Shown here: positions 18,454-27,975 of the stretch, piece by piece
Numbering within the stretch: the stretch's first letter is position 1
How the letters are laid out: each line of letters opens with the position of its first letter
Source: Arthrobacter burdickii
GTDB taxonomy: Bacteria > Actinomycetota > Actinomycetes > Actinomycetales > Micrococcaceae
DNA: 64,000 nt
Direction of reading: 5' to 3'
Assembly: GCF_030433645.1 (NCBI RefSeq)
Contig: NZ_JAROCG010000001.1
Location: forward strand, 2,480,001-2,544,000
Notes under the pieces: generated by a model
Seen by the model: only the letters and a program-made list of their open reading frames with translations
Databases searched by the model: none
Told to the model about the DNA's origin: nothing
Program-made: the position numbers and the translations under genes

Positions 18454-20163
18454 GTGCCACTTCAGCAGACCGCCTATACCAACGCGTCCATCCTTACTCC
18501 TCGGGGAGTGATCAAAGGCTCCATCCTCGTCGACGGCACCAGGATCCATGCCGTCCGTCATGATGACGCCGGCCATCAGGGCACTGACCGGGCCGACACG
18601 GCGAGAACGCGTGAGGTCGACCTCGGCGGCCGCTTTGTCCTGCCAGGATTCGTCGACGCGCACACCCACCTGCTCATGCTCGGACAGTCCCTGCAGAAAG
18701 TGCAGCTCCGCGGAGCCTCGTCGCTGGCGGAGATACAGGAAGCGGTGAAGGACGCGCGACGCCGGAACCCCGGGGCCCCACGCATTCTGGGCGGCGGCTG
18801 GCTCTACAGCGCCCTGGACGGCACCGCTCCCGACCGGGCGATGCTCGACGCCGCCGTCGAGGACGTCCCCGTCTACCTTGACGCCAACGACCTGCATTCG
18901 GTGTGGGTGAACTCGGCAGCACTGGCAGAGCTCGGCATCACCGCTGACACCGAGGATCCCCATGGAGGATCCATCACGCGGGACCCCGAGACCGGAGAAG
19001 CGACAGGGATGCTTCTCGAGACCGCGGCGCAACAGATCGTCTGGCCCGCGCTGGCCCGGCAGGCCACCGACACCGACCGGGATTCCTGGCTCGAGAGCGC
19101 GATCAGCCACTATCTTGCCAGCGGAGTCACCAGCGTCGTCGACATGGCCGTGGAGGACAACGACCTCCAGGCTTTCCTTCGCGCAGAAATCCGACACGGG
19201 GGAGAGCTGCCCCTCCGGATCAAAGGACACTGGTTCGTCCACCGCCGACCCACCGTCGAGGAGAACCTCCAGCAGGTGCACCGTGCCGTCGAGCTGGCCG
19301 CTCAGGTGGACTCGCCGACCCTGAAGATGGCAGGCATCAAACTGGTTCTCGACGGGGTCATCGACAGCTGCACCGCAGCGATGAAGGAACCGTACTTCGA
19401 TGGAACGAACGGCGACCCTATCTGGGATCGCGAGGCCCTGATCCCCGTCGTCGCGGCAGCAGATGCGGCCGGACTCCAGATCGCCATCCACGCCATCGGC
19501 GACGAGGCCTCGGATATTGCACTCGACGCACTGGAAGCGGCCTATGCGATCAACGGGCCCCGCGACCGGCGCCACCGGATAGAACACCTGGAGACCGTCA
19601 CACCCGAGAACGTGGTCCGGCTGGCCCGGCTCGGCGTCGTCGCCTCGATGCAACCCGTCCATGCCGACCCCGCCATCCAGCACAACTGGCAGGCCATGCT
19701 GGGAGATGACCGGACAGACCGCGCCTACCCGTGGGTGGAATTCATCGCCGCCGGGGCTACTCTGGCGCTGAGCACCGATGCGCCGACCGCCCCCCACGAG
19801 CCGCTCCCCAACATGTATGTCGCAGCAACCCGCAAGTCCGCGCTGGATCAGTCCCTGCCGGCGAATCTTCCCCGATACGCGCTCGACCTGGAGTCGGCCC
19901 TACATCACGCCACCAGGGATGCGGCCTATTCCTGCAGGGCGGAGCGTCAGGAGGGCAGCATAGAGCCCGGCTTCCTTGCGGACTTCGCGGTGCTGGAGGC
20001 GGACCCCTTGTCGGAGGATCCGATCGGGCTGCTCAGCAACCAGACCTGCTTGGTGGTTGTGAACGGCGTCCACCGGTACGAGACGCCGAGTGGGCTGTTG
20101 TCACGCCGGGAGGAAGCGCATCAGGAACGGATTCGTACGCCGTCGGAATGCTCTCCTTCCTGA
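18454..20163 (+). CDS. Amidohydrolase, YtcJ-like (Amidohydro_3)
   Basis: 569-residue metal-dependent hydrolase of the amidohydrolase superfamily. The N-terminal beta-sandwich is followed by the metal motif GFVDAHTHLLML (~residue 68). Later motifs are HAIGDEASDIALDALE (~346), RHRIEHLETV and LSTDAPTAPHEPLPN (~443). Members cleave amide or carbamoyl bonds or deaminate rings; the substrate is unknown. The start is GTG 18454. Cotranscribed with the MFS gene and probably under the same TetR control. Confidence 0.92.
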   Translation: MPLQQTAYTNASILTPRGVIKGSILVDGTRIHAVRHDDAGHQGTDRADTARTREVDLGGRFVLPGFVDAHTHLLMLGQSLQKVQLRGASSLAEIQEAVKDARRRNPGAPRILGGGWLYSALDGTAPDRAMLDAAVEDVPVYLDANDLHSVWVNSAALAELGITADTEDPHGGSITRDPETGEATGMLLETAAQQIVWPALARQATDTDRDSWLESAISHYLASGVTSVVDMAVEDNDLQAFLRAEIRHGGELPLRIKGHWFVHRRPTVEENLQQVHRAVELAAQVDSPTLKMAGIKLVLDGVIDSCTAAMKEPYFDGTNGDPIWDREALIPVVAAADAAGLQIAIHAIGDEASDIALDALEAAYAINGPRDRRHRIEHLETVTPENVVRLARLGVVASMQPVHADPAIQHNWQAMLGDDRTDRAYPWVEFIAAGATLALSTDAPTAPHEPLPNMYVAATRKSALDQSLPANLPRYALDLESALHHATRDAAYSCRAERQEGSIEPGFLADFAVLEADPLSEDPIGLLSNQTCLVVVNGVHRYETPSGLLSRREEAHQERIRTPSECSPS

Positions 20164-20306
20164 CGTTGCCGACCGACCTCGGGCCGGCGGGGGAGTAGGG
20201 CCTCCGTCGGCCCACGCAGGCGGGCGAGTGCATCTTGCCACCCGGTCCCAACAGGGGGACAGTAGCCACGGACAGCAACGAGGCGCAGCCGGACGGGAGT
20301 TGATAG

Positions 20307-20963
20307 ATGCGGAATGCATCGACCGGAATTCTTACCGCCTTCTTGGGAGCGGCCCAGCAGGTCGAAGTCGTTCTCGACAGCAAGCCTGTTGCTGATCATT
20401 GGGAGGACCAGAGTGCACTCGAGGGCTATACCGTGGCGGGTCTGGCCGGGCACCTGGCACGGGGCGTGCTGACGGTGGAGCGGTACCTCGATGCCCCCGC
20501 ACCGCCCGACGCAACCGAAGCCACTGATGCCGCGGGCTACATCACTGCAGTGCTGGGTGATCATGATCCGGTCGACAGCGGGTTCCACCGGAGTGTCCGT
20601 GCCCGATCCCTGGATACCTCCAGCGCCGGGGCGTCGGCCCTTGCACGGGAGGTCGGACGAGCGAGACTGGCGCTGCAAGAACGTCTTGATGGATCGACCC
20701 TGGGTCGACGGGTCGAAGTCCTGCAGGGTGTTGTGATCACGGTCGAGGAATACCTGCGGACGCGCCTGGTGGAACTGGTGGTACACCTCGATGACCTTGC
20801 GGTCAGCGTGGGCCAGGAGAACAGCAAAGACTGTCCGCAGGACGCCTATGACGAGGTTGCCATCGTCCTGGTTCAAGTAGCCGCACGTCGGCACGGAGCT
20901 CTGTCGGTGATTCGAGGTCTGGCCCGGAGAGAACGCCACCCGGATGCCATCCGCGCATTCTGA
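20307..20963 (+). CDS. Mycothiol-dependent maleylpyruvate isomerase N-terminal (DinB-like) protein
   Basis: 218 residues of the DinB/MDMPI helical-bundle family, with YTVAGLAGHLARGVLTVERYL near residue 40 and LRTRLVELVVHLDDLAVSV near 150. The His residues in these two helices match the metal-site positions of the family. Such proteins use mycothiol as a cofactor in Actinobacteria. Convergent with the TetR gene at 21048. Substrate unknown. Confidence 0.85.
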   Translation: MRNASTGILTAFLGAAQQVEVVLDSKPVADHWEDQSALEGYTVAGLAGHLARGVLTVERYLDAPAPPDATEATDAAGYITAVLGDHDPVDSGFHRSVRARSLDTSSAGASALAREVGRARLALQERLDGSTLGRRVEVLQGVVITVEEYLRTRLVELVVHLDDLAVSVGQENSKDCPQDAYDEVAIVLVQVAARRHGALSVIRGLARRERHPDAIRAF

Positions 20964-21047
20964 GGGGAAACGCGAATACCTGGCGGGTGAGGGTCAATGC
21001 CGGCACCGCCGCCAGCGCCGAGAGTGCTGCCGGGGCATCGGGAGAAT

Positions 21048-21782
21048 TCAGTCCTGCCGTCCGCCACTCGGCTTTCCGGGCTTTGAGCTCCAGCCCTGCC
21101 GGTGCAGTCGTTCAAATCCGTCCAAGAGCAAGTCGAGAGCGAACTCGAACTCGAACTGATCGTCGCAGCCCTGCCCCACTACCGAGGCGCCGTCATGGGC
21201 GCTGGAGGCGGCAATGGCAGCGATGTTGGGGTACAGGTCGGTCATCTGCTGCAGCATCACCGCCTGGGCGGCCGACGGCACCGCACTCTGTCCGGCGGCC
21301 GCGGCGGGGTCGTCGAACAGCTCCTGCGTGAAACCCCACATGCGGCCGCCCATGGCATGCATGACGTGGTGGGTGAGATCGACGGAGAGACCACCAGCCA
21401 GGAACATGCCGGTGAAGGAATCCCAATAGGCCAACACAGCAGGGGTTCTGGTGGTGCGCGACTCAATGACCTGGCGCGCCCATGGGTGCCGCTGCAACGC
21501 GCGGCGTGCTGAGAGCACCCGCTGCCGGACTTCGCTTTTCCAGTCGGATCCTCCCGCTGAAGGGTCGATTTCGGCGATGATGGTTTCCACCATGCCGTCG
21601 AGGAGTTCTTCCTTTTTGGAGACGTGCTTGTACAGGGCCATCGGCACTACCTGAAGCTCCTGGGCGAGCCTGCGCATGCTCAGTGAGTCAATGCCGGTCT
21701 CGTCGGCCAGGAAGACGGCGGCCTGCAGGACACGGTCCCTGTTGAGGCGGACGCGCCGGTCCACTTCAAGGTTCTGGGTCAC
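21048..21782 (-). CDS. TetR-family regulator (class-A TetR-like C-terminal domain)
   Basis: 244 residues. The HTH is near residues 15-55 (LSMRRLAQELQVVPMALYKHV), and a TetR_C-like ligand domain follows, with FTGMFLAGGLSVDLTHHVMHAM near 120. It belongs to the same subfamily as the regulators at 44010 and 46639. A site resembling GTAC-N3-GTAC lies upstream at 21823-21838, and two better copies sit before the DUF4386 gene at 22201, so it probably controls both. Its C-terminal tail is basic and glycine-rich. Confidence 0.9.
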   Translation of the reverse strand: MTQNLEVDRRVRLNRDRVLQAAVFLADETGIDSLSMRRLAQELQVVPMALYKHVSKKEELLDGMVETIIAEIDPSAGGSDWKSEVRQRVLSARRALQRHPWARQVIESRTTRTPAVLAYWDSFTGMFLAGGLSVDLTHHVMHAMGGRMWGFTQELFDDPAAAAGQSAVPSAAQAVMLQQMTDLYPNIAAIAASSAHDGASVVGQGCDDQFEFEFALDLLLDGFERLHRQGWSSKPGKPSGGRQD

Positions 21783-21822
21783 GTCCTACACCTTTCCCTT
21801 CTCCGTCCGAGCTCATCGACGG

Positions 21823-21838
21823 GAGTACAGCGTACACT
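21823..21838. promoter_or_regulatory. Candidate operator upstream of TetR gene 21048
   Basis: The core GTACAGCGTACAC carries the GTAC-N3-GTAC spacing found in other intergenic regions of this window. It lies about 41 bp upstream of the start. Confidence 0.5.
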
Positions 21839-22113
21839 TTACTGCGCTTATCTCAGGTGCAAGCCGCACATGAGCGGTGCGGAGGTGCCGTTGAAAATAT
21901 GCGGGCCTTCTTCAGGTGTGGTGCGGCGCGGTGCTGCTGATCGGGGATGGGGTACGCCGCGTCGAGCCTGGCCGCGCCCCAGAGGGTCAGTACCAGCACG
22001 ATCGTGACCGGGACCCGGATGAGGCGTTCGACAACGAGGGGGAAGCGATGTCCATTATCGATCCGATGACCATGAGGTCGCTGGGTCCATACGGAAAGCG
22101 GCGACGAAGCCGG
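21839..22113. other. Intergenic stretch with no confident gene
   Basis: On the minus strand a short hydrophobic run, RVPVTIVLVLTLWGAARLDA (about 21950-22010), is readable but has no clear start or family. It may be a gene remnant. Confidence 0.25.
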
Positions 22114-22147
22114 ACGGGAGCCCACGAGGTTCCTGGTGGGCTCCCGT
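22114..22147 (-). terminator. Terminator of the DUF4386 gene
   Basis: Perfect 12-bp stem, ACGGGAGCCCAC with its complement and a 10-nt loop, 54 bp beyond the stop of the minus-strand gene at 22201. Confidence 0.75.
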
Positions 22148-22200
22148 GCCAGATAGATGACGGCGGTGACCGCGCCTCAGGGTGTTGGGTTGAGCTGCCT

Positions 22201-22923
22201 TTATCGCACAGCCGCAGCCACGTCGGTCAGGGTTGACTGCGTGGTGAGGATGCTTACCGGGCGGAAGCCCTTGGCGATGAGCCACACCGCCAGGGAGAGC
22301 TCCCAGGTGAAGACTGGAAGCGCGACGAGGAGGCCGATGGTGGACGTCTGCTCATAGGCGCCGAACATCACTGCGAGCGCGGAAAGGGAGATCAGCGTCC
22401 CGCCGACCAGCCCGAGCACGGCGATCGCGCGGGGCACCAGACCCGATGAATACATCAGGTAGGCCAGGAGCAGCGAAGCGGCACCCAGGGCGAAGTTCGG
22501 TCCGAACAGGAATGTCCAGCTGTGCAGGGCCGCCAGTGCGGAGCCGATAGTGGAAAGCGCCGTCAGGTCTGTGTCTGCGACGCCGTCGAATTGCTGTCGA
22601 AGTGTGACGATCGACAACAGGCTGAGGATTCCGACGAGAAGAACTGCTGCTTCCAGCACGCGGGCCGCGACGAAGGCAAGAGCGACCCCTTCATTCTGTC
22701 GCTTGATGATCGGGTACAGCGTGACAGCGGTGCCGACGGCGGCGATCACCAGAAGCAGCTCGAAGAGCCCGCCCAGAAGGATTGAATTGTCCGCGCCGGC
22801 GCCGGTGATGTAATCGGTGCCTTCCAGGATCGGACTGTAGAGGGCTCGCCCGGTGATCGCGCCCACTTCGGTGAGGAGGAAGAACACTCCAGCTACGACG
22901 GCGGCAGGTCTGGATAGGTTCAT
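22201..22923 (-). CDS. DUF4386 membrane protein
   Basis: 240 residues with about six membrane helices. Pattern AAVVAGVFFLLTEVGAITGR at the N-terminus and GTLISLSALAVMFGAYEQ near residue 190 are typical of DUF4386, a family of unknown function often next to regulators. Two GTAC-type inverted repeats lie 20-70 bp upstream (22943-22993). One of three DUF4386 proteins in this window, the others being at 42340 and 45873. Confidence 0.88.
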   Translation of the reverse strand: MNLSRPAAVVAGVFFLLTEVGAITGRALYSPILEGTDYITGAGADNSILLGGLFELLLVIAAVGTAVTLYPIIKRQNEGVALAFVAARVLEAAVLLVGILSLLSIVTLRQQFDGVADTDLTALSTIGSALAALHSWTFLFGPNFALGAASLLLAYLMYSSGLVPRAIAVLGLVGGTLISLSALAVMFGAYEQTSTIGLLVALPVFTWELSLAVWLIAKGFRPVSILTTQSTLTDVAAAVR

Positions 22924-22942
22924 GATGATTCCCTAGGACAGA

Positions 22943-22993
22943 GGTATACGGCGTACACCTTCTGTCTCGAAGGCTAGGTGTACGGCGTACGCC
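22943..22993. promoter_or_regulatory. Double operator before the DUF4386 gene
   Basis: Two 17-bp near-palindromes, GGTATACGGCGTACACC (22943-22959) and GGTGTACGGCGTACGCC (22977-22993), with centres 34 bp apart. Each has one mismatched pair and a central GGC. They are likely sites for the TetR protein encoded at 21048. Confidence 0.8.
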
Positions 22994-23547
22994 TGTCAAG
23001 GGTGCCACCTGCGGAGGGTCGACGGGCGCGAAGGTGTAACTCGAGGCGGCTGGACAGCGGTCTTCAAAATGTCGGGGCGGATGGCGCCGGCACCGGCGTG
23101 AGTGATCGGAGTCGGGGTGGTGTGCGTCGCCGTATCGATCATCGTCGCCACGCTGGCGCTCAACGATCTCCTGAGCCGCCACTCCCGGTCGCGCACTCGT
23201 CACTAGTTCAGCGCGTTAGGGCTGCTCGTGGTTAGGGCTGCTCATCGCCCGGTGGAGGATGCTCGACCAACCGGCCATCTTCACGTTCGGTCAGTCGGTG
23301 GTCGAGCCGGTGTTGTCGGTAATCCGCTGTGGTGCATCCAGGATGCAGCAAGCCCGGCAACACAAGAACGGCTCTGCGATGGTATTCCCTGGTATGCCGA
23401 TAAGGATCACACGGGTTGAACTGATCCGTGGCCGCGGCTTCCTCCGGGCCGGCACTTGGAAGGGTGCGAAGCGGTTCTTACCCTTGATCCTGCGGGTGTA
23501 TTTCTCCGTACCGCGGACACCAGAGGGATCAGGAAAGTGAGGCAACG
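22994..23547. other. Intergenic region with a possible broken small membrane ORF
   Basis: An ATG at 23069 gives ten codons, then TGA. The same frame restarts at GTG 23102 and encodes a hydrophobic helix (VIGVGVVCVAVSIIVATLAL) ending at 23206. This looks like the end of a decayed membrane protein. The direct repeat GTTAGGGCTGCTC occurs at about 23215 and 23231. The rest shows nothing I recognise. Confidence 0.3.
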
Positions 23548-24141
23548 GTGAGACTTATCCAGATCGGTGCCGTTTGTGGCCTGGCCTGGGCGGCAGGACT
23601 CCGCGAGTATATGGGAGAGGTAGCCGGTGCTGAATCGGATGTCACGTGGGTGGGAACCCTGGCGGGCGTCCTCGGCCCCGGTGTGGCGGTGGGTGCGCTG
23701 CTGGGTTGGGCAGAACATCTACGGCAAACTGGTGGCCGTCGGGGATGGCGCTGGCTGGCGCTGACGCCGCTGCTGTTCATCGTGGCGCCCCTGGCGATGC
23801 CGGGAGCACTGGCAGCGTTGGTCACCACTGGGATCGGCGGCGGGGCGATCATGGTGCCGCTCATCGGGTTGGCGGGCGGCTACGCATTGAGCGGGCGTGG
23901 ACGCGTCTGGACCCGCGCCGCATGCGGCCTCCTTGCCCTTTCCATCATCCCCTTGTGGGCGGTCATGGCCCCGCTTGCCGGCGGCAGCGCCCTTGCCGTC
24001 GGGACACCCCGCGGGGCTTTGGTCGCCCTGCACTTTTATGCGCTGCTCGCGGTGTTGTCCCTCGCGTGTTCCGCGCCCTTCCGGCCCGTGGTCGACGTGG
24101 GCCGGTCCCTGGAACCGAAGGCAGCCGATGAACGTCTTTAG
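23548..24141 (+). CDS. Conserved hypothetical membrane protein
   Basis: 197 residues with five or six hydrophobic segments. Distinctive features are GLAWAAGLREYMGEVAGA at the N-terminus, GWAEHLRQTGGRRGWRWLAL (~55-75) and the glycine-rich GIGGGAIMVPLIGLAGGYAL (~100-120). It resembles uncharacterised actinobacterial membrane proteins; no function can be given. The start is GTG 23548, behind AGGAAAGTGAGG. Confidence 0.8.
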   Translation: MRLIQIGAVCGLAWAAGLREYMGEVAGAESDVTWVGTLAGVLGPGVAVGALLGWAEHLRQTGGRRGWRWLALTPLLFIVAPLAMPGALAALVTTGIGGGAIMVPLIGLAGGYALSGRGRVWTRAACGLLALSIIPLWAVMAPLAGGSALAVGTPRGALVALHFYALLAVLSLACSAPFRPVVDVGRSLEPKAADERL

Positions 24142-24570
24142 ACAGTGGCCAGCGACTCGTTGATCAACGCTCGACCCTTGGGACTTCGCCGATACCCAAG
24201 CCGCCGCATGCGTGACCCGTGGTAACTTCCATCCCGCGCGAAAGTCGTCTGGCAATCGGGAATACTCGGCCCCTCAACCGCCGAGAAAGCGCACGGACGG
24301 CGTGTTGACCAATCGAGATCACCATCCGTCCTGCACTGGGAAGATTCGCGCCGCTCTGAAGGGCCTAGGCGGGCCGCGAAGAGTCGCCAGCACAAGGGCG
24401 TGGCAATGTGGCGGTAGGTCATGGTGCTCCCACGGGTCCCGCCACTCCTTTCGAGGTGTTGCTTCGCCAAGCTCGAGCGCGACCGACTGGCCGAGCGAAC
24501 CATCTCCCGGCCGCCGCATGGCGGCCAGACGTAGTGGGATTGCCGCAGGGGAGTAATTCGCTGCCCTGAT
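24142..24570. other. Intergenic region, no confident gene
   Basis: Open frames here have no family resemblance. On the plus strand near 24459-24535 a fragment reads CFAKLERDRLAERTISRPP, faintly like the helix E region of serine recombinases, but too short to call. Confidence 0.25.
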
Positions 24571-25221
24571 TCAGCGGCCGATGAACCCGCATTCATAGGC
24601 GAGCAGGACGGCATGAACACGGTCACGGAGACCCAGTTTGGCCAGGATCCGGGTCACGTGGGATTTCACGGTGGCCTCACCCATATACAGCTTCGCGGCG
24701 ATTTCAGAGTTCGTCAGGCCGAGAGCAATGGCCTCGAAGACATCCAGTTCCCTGTCCGTCAGGACGCGCAGCACCGGCGGGATACCGGCGGGAGCCGGTG
24801 GGCGATGCACATAGGCGTCGATCAGGCGCCTTGTGACGGTCGGGGCGAAAATGAGCTCTCCGACGTGGCATGCGCGGATCGCTGCTGCCAGCGTATCCGG
24901 AGGGGTGGTTTTGAGCAGGAATCCACTGGCTCCGGCCTGTAGCGCCGCAAAGACATACTCATCAAGGTCGAACATCGTCAGAATCAGCACCTTGGCCTGG
25001 GGGCGTGCCGCTGCAACTCGACGCACCCCTTCGATGCCGTCGGTACCGGGCATCTGGATATCCATGAGGACGACGTCGGCAGCTTCGGTTCCTGCCAACC
25101 TTGCCGCGCCTTCGCCGTCTGCTGCCTCACCCACGACGTCGATGTCCGGTTCCGCGAGCAGGATGGCTCGAAGCCCGCCCCGGATCAGGGCCTGGTCGTC
25201 GGCAACCACGACGCGGATCAT
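24571..25221 (-). CDS. Response regulator, NarL/LuxR type
   Basis: 216 residues. The receiver domain (1-120) has acidic residues VADDQ, the phospho-acceptor Asp in DVVLMDIQMPG (~52), and the conserved Thr and Lys. The C-terminal LuxR-type HTH is LTDRELDVFEAIALGLTNSE (~150-200). The start overlaps the stop of the histidine kinase by 4 bp, so the two form one operon and a cognate pair. The target may be the membrane-protein gene divergent from the kinase. Confidence 0.95.
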   Translation of the reverse strand: MIRVVVADDQALIRGGLRAILLAEPDIDVVGEAADGEGAARLAGTEAADVVLMDIQMPGTDGIEGVRRVAAARPQAKVLILTMFDLDEYVFAALQAGASGFLLKTTPPDTLAAAIRACHVGELIFAPTVTRRLIDAYVHRPPAPAGIPPVLRVLTDRELDVFEAIALGLTNSEIAAKLYMGEATVKSHVTRILAKLGLRDRVHAVLLAYECGFIGR

Positions 25222-27056
25222 GACAGCGTCGCATCCGGGATAGGAAAGTAGGCCGTGACGGTGAAGGACCCGCCGGAGCTGTTGATCGTCAGTGTGCCAC
25301 CCAGACTGTCCACGCGTTCACGAATGCCGGCCAGACCGAAGCCGGCGCTGTCGGCTGCTGCCACCGGTCGGGGCAGGTCGTTGGTCACGGTGATGACGAT
25401 GCCGGCTCCATGGTTGCTGACGTTGACTGATGCCCTGGCTCCCGGGGCATGGCGGGCTACGTTGGTGAGAGCTTCCTGGATGGTGCGGTAGATGGTTCGT
25501 GACAATCCAGCAGGCACGGCTAAGGGATCGCTGACGAGGTCGACATTCAGGCCGGCTGTACGCATCCGGGTGATTAGTTCCTGGAGGGTTTCCCCCGCAG
25601 GGGCCGCCAGTGCCGGGGAACCAATGACACCGGTGTCCAGCACTCGGAACAGCTCGGCAAGTTCCGTCAACGCGTGATCGCCGGCGGACTCCACATTTGC
25701 CAAGGCGTTCCTCGCACCCTGCGGATTCCTTTCATGGAGGGTCTGAGCGGCCGACGCCTGCAGGACCATCACACCCACCGCATTGCTGGTGACGTCGTGT
25801 AGCTCCCGCGCTATGCGCAGCCGCTCCGAGCGGATGCCTCGGTCTATGTGGTCGTACAGATCCGAGGCCAGGGCGCTGCCTTGAGCCTCGGCGGCGCGGC
25901 GATCCCGGTCCCGGGTACGCCATTCTTGTCCTGCCAGGGCGGGCATGAGGAACATGGCAATGGCCAGGGGGACGGCGCCCGGCTGGATGAGGTAGAACCG
26001 CCAGATGACGACGGCGCCGAGGAGGGCCAGGCCCATCCAGCCTGCCCACTGCCGGGCGGTCGCGACGGACCACGCCAATACGGTGAAGGTGATCATCGGA
26101 CCCAGCGTAAAACCGTAGAGGAAGGGCAGTCCGAGGACAGGGCTTATGGCGATGAGCGCTGCGACGGCGAGGCATGCCGCCATGGGGTTGCGCCTTCGGA
26201 ATGCCAGTGGCAAGGGAAGGAGCGCGGGAAGGATCCACGCCGGCATGTTGCCCGGCGGTGCTCCTGCGAGAACGGCTTCCAGAAGGGACAGAAGACCGAC
26301 CCCGGCCGCCGTCGCGGCATCTACGAGCCAGGCTTTCTGCCGCTGGTCCTGCTGCGGGGCCGGCGGCGCATCCGGGCTTGTCCTCAGCAGCCCAAGAAGC
26401 GACCTCAGTTCCGTGACTGCGGCACGGCCCCGGTCCGAGATGCGTCCGATCAGGACAGGATCCAGGTTCTGGGCCGCGGCGGCAGCATCCTCGTTCATCT
26501 GCTCCACCGAAGACCGGATGACGGACAGCGCCTGCCCTCCCAAACGTCCGCGTTCGTCCGCAATGGCCTGTTCGGCCGCAGCGGCGGCATCCACTCCCGC
26601 CAATGATGCCGCTGCTGTCCGCGCATGTTCGGCTGCTAATGCGCGTCGGCGAACCACGCGACCAAAGGCAAACGGTCCGCAGAACAGGATGGACCCGAAG
26701 ATCGCCGTCTCAAAATCCTCAACCGAACTCACCATCGAGCAGTAGAGAAGGACGGCACCCACCAGCAGGCCGCGTGCCAGATTGACGTATCGAGCCAAGA
26801 AATAGGACGCAGCAAGGAGGGGGGCCAAGAATGCCGGAGTGTCAGCGTTGGAGTACACCAAGCCGCCCGCCAATTGCAGGGCCGCCACCGCCAGCACGGA
26901 CAGTATGGTGAACCGGCAGATGAACAGCATCCCTGCGGAGGTCGCGGCGGCCAGAACCAATCCCCAGGGAGCGATCTGAAGGAGCCACACCGCCATCCAC
27001 GCTCCGCACGTCAGGGCGGCGGTCCATTCGCTTGCCCTGGGCCGAACTAGCCTCAT
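25218..27056 (-). CDS. Two-component sensor histidine kinase (HisKA_3, NarL-type partner)
   Basis: 612 residues. An N-terminal block of about five helices (residues ~15-140) is followed by a coiled helical stretch, a second block of four to five helices (~235-365), the dimerisation motif RIARELHDVTSNAVGVMV with the phospho-accepting His (~425), and a HATPase_c domain with GFGLAGIRERVDSLGG near 585. The double membrane region is unusual for this family. ATG 27056 is chosen as the first Met before the helices; the frame is open further upstream but overlaps the divergent gene's promoter. Confidence 0.92.
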   Translation of the reverse strand: MRLVRPRASEWTAALTCGAWMAVWLLQIAPWGLVLAAATSAGMLFICRFTILSVLAVAALQLAGGLVYSNADTPAFLAPLLAASYFLARYVNLARGLLVGAVLLYCSMVSSVEDFETAIFGSILFCGPFAFGRVVRRRALAAEHARTAAASLAGVDAAAAAEQAIADERGRLGGQALSVIRSSVEQMNEDAAAAAQNLDPVLIGRISDRGRAAVTELRSLLGLLRTSPDAPPAPQQDQRQKAWLVDAATAAGVGLLSLLEAVLAGAPPGNMPAWILPALLPLPLAFRRRNPMAACLAVAALIAISPVLGLPFLYGFTLGPMITFTVLAWSVATARQWAGWMGLALLGAVVIWRFYLIQPGAVPLAIAMFLMPALAGQEWRTRDRDRRAAEAQGSALASDLYDHIDRGIRSERLRIARELHDVTSNAVGVMVLQASAAQTLHERNPQGARNALANVESAGDHALTELAELFRVLDTGVIGSPALAAPAGETLQELITRMRTAGLNVDLVSDPLAVPAGLSRTIYRTIQEALTNVARHAPGARASVNVSNHGAGIVITVTNDLPRPVAAADSAGFGLAGIRERVDSLGGTLTINSSGGSFTVTAYFPIPDATLS

Positions 27057-27122
27057 CGTCTGAGCGTAGCCCTTCAGCCCGGCGGTGGCGCCGACCTGAA
27101 GGAGGTCAGGGCTCCACCCCGG

Positions 27123-27140
27123 GTAGGAACGAAAACCTAC
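27123..27140. promoter_or_regulatory. Small inverted repeat between the kinase and membrane protein genes
   Basis: GTAGG, eight bases, CCTAC. Its position in a divergent promoter region makes it a candidate NarL-type response-regulator box. Confidence 0.4.
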
Positions 27141-27246
27141 TTGAGGTGGATGCTGCGGGTGTGCCGCGGACGATGTCCCAGCAGTCTCACCAGAGCAGGC
27201 TGGGAGGCAGCAGGCGGACCCACCGCCGTGCAATAAGGAGCTGATC

Positions 27247-27876
27247 ATGAAACTGCTTCCAGTCGCTGCCGTCTCCGCTGCAGCGGCACTGTCCGCCCTC
27301 GCATTGTCGGACGCGGCGCTCAATGCGCTCACACCATCCGGAGCGGCACCATGGGATCCTGAAAGTGCATCCGAGCTGATGCTCCGGGCCGTCAACCTAC
27401 TTCACGGAATCGCGTATCTGCTGCTTGCCGCGGTGCTGATGACGTACCGACGCCAGATCGCCCAGGACAGCAGAGCACTGCCGTGGCTACGGAATATCCT
27501 GGCAGGCTGCTACGTAATCCTCGGACTGTTCTTCAGTTTCGCCGGACTGTTCGCACCCCATCTCGACACGGATGCCCCGACATGGATGTTGACGGCGGTC
27601 TTCGTACCCTTCCTGGGTTCCTTCATCGTCTCCATCCCACTGGGGCTGCTGCTGCTCAAACATCATCGGATGCAGCTTTCGGGGTGGCTGCTGGCCTCGC
27701 CCATCATCGTCCTTCCGCTGACCATCGTGCTTGAGTCGACATCGAGGTGGGCACACCCGGCCTACCTGGAAACCGTGATCAACCTCGGAACTGCGCTTAT
27801 CAGCGTCGCTGCCACCTCGAGGCGAAGCGCTGACAGCAGCACCCCTGCCCACGCTACTGCCGCCAGGAACGCATAG
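27247..27876 (+). CDS. Hypothetical membrane protein, divergent from the two-component system
   Basis: 209 residues with six hydrophobic segments: ~2-22, 48-68, 85-105, 115-140, 148-165 and 175-190. No family recognised with certainty; the layout recalls DUF4386-like proteins. The ATG follows AAGGAGCTGATC. Divergent from the kinase gene with a shared 190-bp promoter region, so it may be the target of the two-component system. Confidence 0.78.
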   Translation: MKLLPVAAVSAAAALSALALSDAALNALTPSGAAPWDPESASELMLRAVNLLHGIAYLLLAAVLMTYRRQIAQDSRALPWLRNILAGCYVILGLFFSFAGLFAPHLDTDAPTWMLTAVFVPFLGSFIVSIPLGLLLLKHHRMQLSGWLLASPIIVLPLTIVLESTSRWAHPAYLETVINLGTALISVAATSRRSADSSTPAHATAARNA

Positions 27877-27975
27877 AAACGGTGCCGCATCAACGACCAT
27901 CGCTCCCATAACCGACGCAATCGTCCACCGCCCCTGATAACGGGGTTGTGCAGCACCGCCTACATGTAGCAGGGC

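Noticed and set aside
24459-24535. Possible serine-recombinase fragment (KLERDRLAERT)
   Set aside because: Only about 25 codons with weak likeness; too short to call a mobile-element remnant.
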